This document shows positions 63,793-64,000 of a DNA stretch of 64,000 nt, in pieces. Made by a program: the position numbers and the translations under genes. Origin of the DNA: G965202915 sp965205955 (GTDB lineage Bacteria; Pseudomonadota; Gammaproteobacteria; Eutrophobiales; Eutrophobiaceae); assembly GCA_965205955.1 (NCBI GenBank), contig OZ242192.1:1-64000 (forward strand). Direction: 5' to 3'. Position 1 is the first letter of the stretch, and the number at the start of each line of letters is the position of its first letter. A model generated the notes under the pieces. It worked only from the letters and a program-made list of their open reading frames with translations, did not search any database and was not told the DNA's origin.

Positions 63793-64000
63793 GCGGTAGC
63801 AATGCAGGAGATAAAAAAAAATTGTTTGCAATTGTATTTTTCCTGTGATAGGGTATGGTACTTAGGTAAAAGTAAGTGCCATACGGTTGTTAATTTGTGG
63901 ATAAAATTAAGTCTAGTACGACTTTTAACTTTTTCACCCTGGCACCCGAACGGCACCACTATGTTGTGAGGGAAGAGCAGTAAGAGGATGATAAACTTTG
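63793..64000. other. Right edge: copy of porin upstream sequence
   Basis: It begins with a copy of the sequence at 62026-62095 and remains AT-rich to ~63930. It ends with GTAAGAGGATGATAAACTTTG, which could be the start of another gene (ATG at 63989 or just beyond), but too little is visible to name it. Confidence 0.4.

Overview
The window looks like a chromosome fragment of a Gram-negative bacterium, most likely a sulfur-oxidising gammaproteobacterium. The evidence is the gammaproteobacterial gene order tolB-pal-cpoB-queE-queC, the outer-membrane porins and inverse autotransporter, the LpxL-type acyltransferase, the SoxCD pair and the ArsS/TIGR04282/TIGR04283-type cluster. The assignment is an inference from gene content, not from a phylogeny.

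Layout. (1) 1-11,100, minus strand: a three-gene operon encoding an outer-membrane beta-barrel, a 14-haem c-type cytochrome and a giant protein that runs off the left edge. The giant protein was read codon by codon in its unique N-terminal part. It has a signal peptide, a dihaem cytochrome c domain, an intimin/invasin-type inverse-autotransporter barrel, one classical Calx-beta domain, then at least 17 nearly identical ~116-residue repeats. I think this is the most novel system here: a porin-cytochrome conduit coupled to a cytochrome-tagged surface adhesin. (2) 11,166-26,999: an MFS transporter followed by an accessory region. It holds a HelD-like helicase between two copies of an IS end, an IS5-type transposase remnant, two membrane-anchored pentapeptide-repeat proteins, and a type I restriction-modification operon (M-S fusion, AAA ATPase, R). 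The restriction operon and the second pentapeptide gene lie between two ~180-bp direct repeats. (3) 27,000-34,246: aroC, a TlpA-like thioredoxin, soxD, soxC, an HD-GYP protein and htpG with a candidate heat-shock promoter. (4) 34,579-44,822: a small exported protein, a tungstate ABC transporter (tupABC), a DNA methyltransferase that appears to have truncated both neighbours, an arsenosugar-type cluster, tRNA-Arg(CCU), an M48 protease, ribosomal protein L31 and a double cNMP-domain protein. (5) 45,060-52,368: tolB-pal-cpoB-queE-queC, cysC, a TraB/GumN protein and a receiver-kinase fusion. (6) 52,485-58,663: a beta-propeller and a periplasmic binding protein, then aorABC for a tungsten aldehyde oxidoreductase with a MoaD-like protein. 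(7) 58,791-end: duplicated coiled-coil membrane proteins, an IS481-type remnant, an acyltransferase and a porin whose upstream sequence is repeated after its stop, which suggests a second porin just beyond the window.

How the genes fit together. The tungstate importer plausibly feeds the aldehyde oxidoreductase. SoxCD would oxidise sulfane sulfur in the periplasm. The multihaem operon offers a route for electrons across the outer membrane, and its giant third product could hold a surface or a partner cell close to that route. The accessory region and the methyltransferase scar show repeated gain of defence genes through IS elements and direct repeats.
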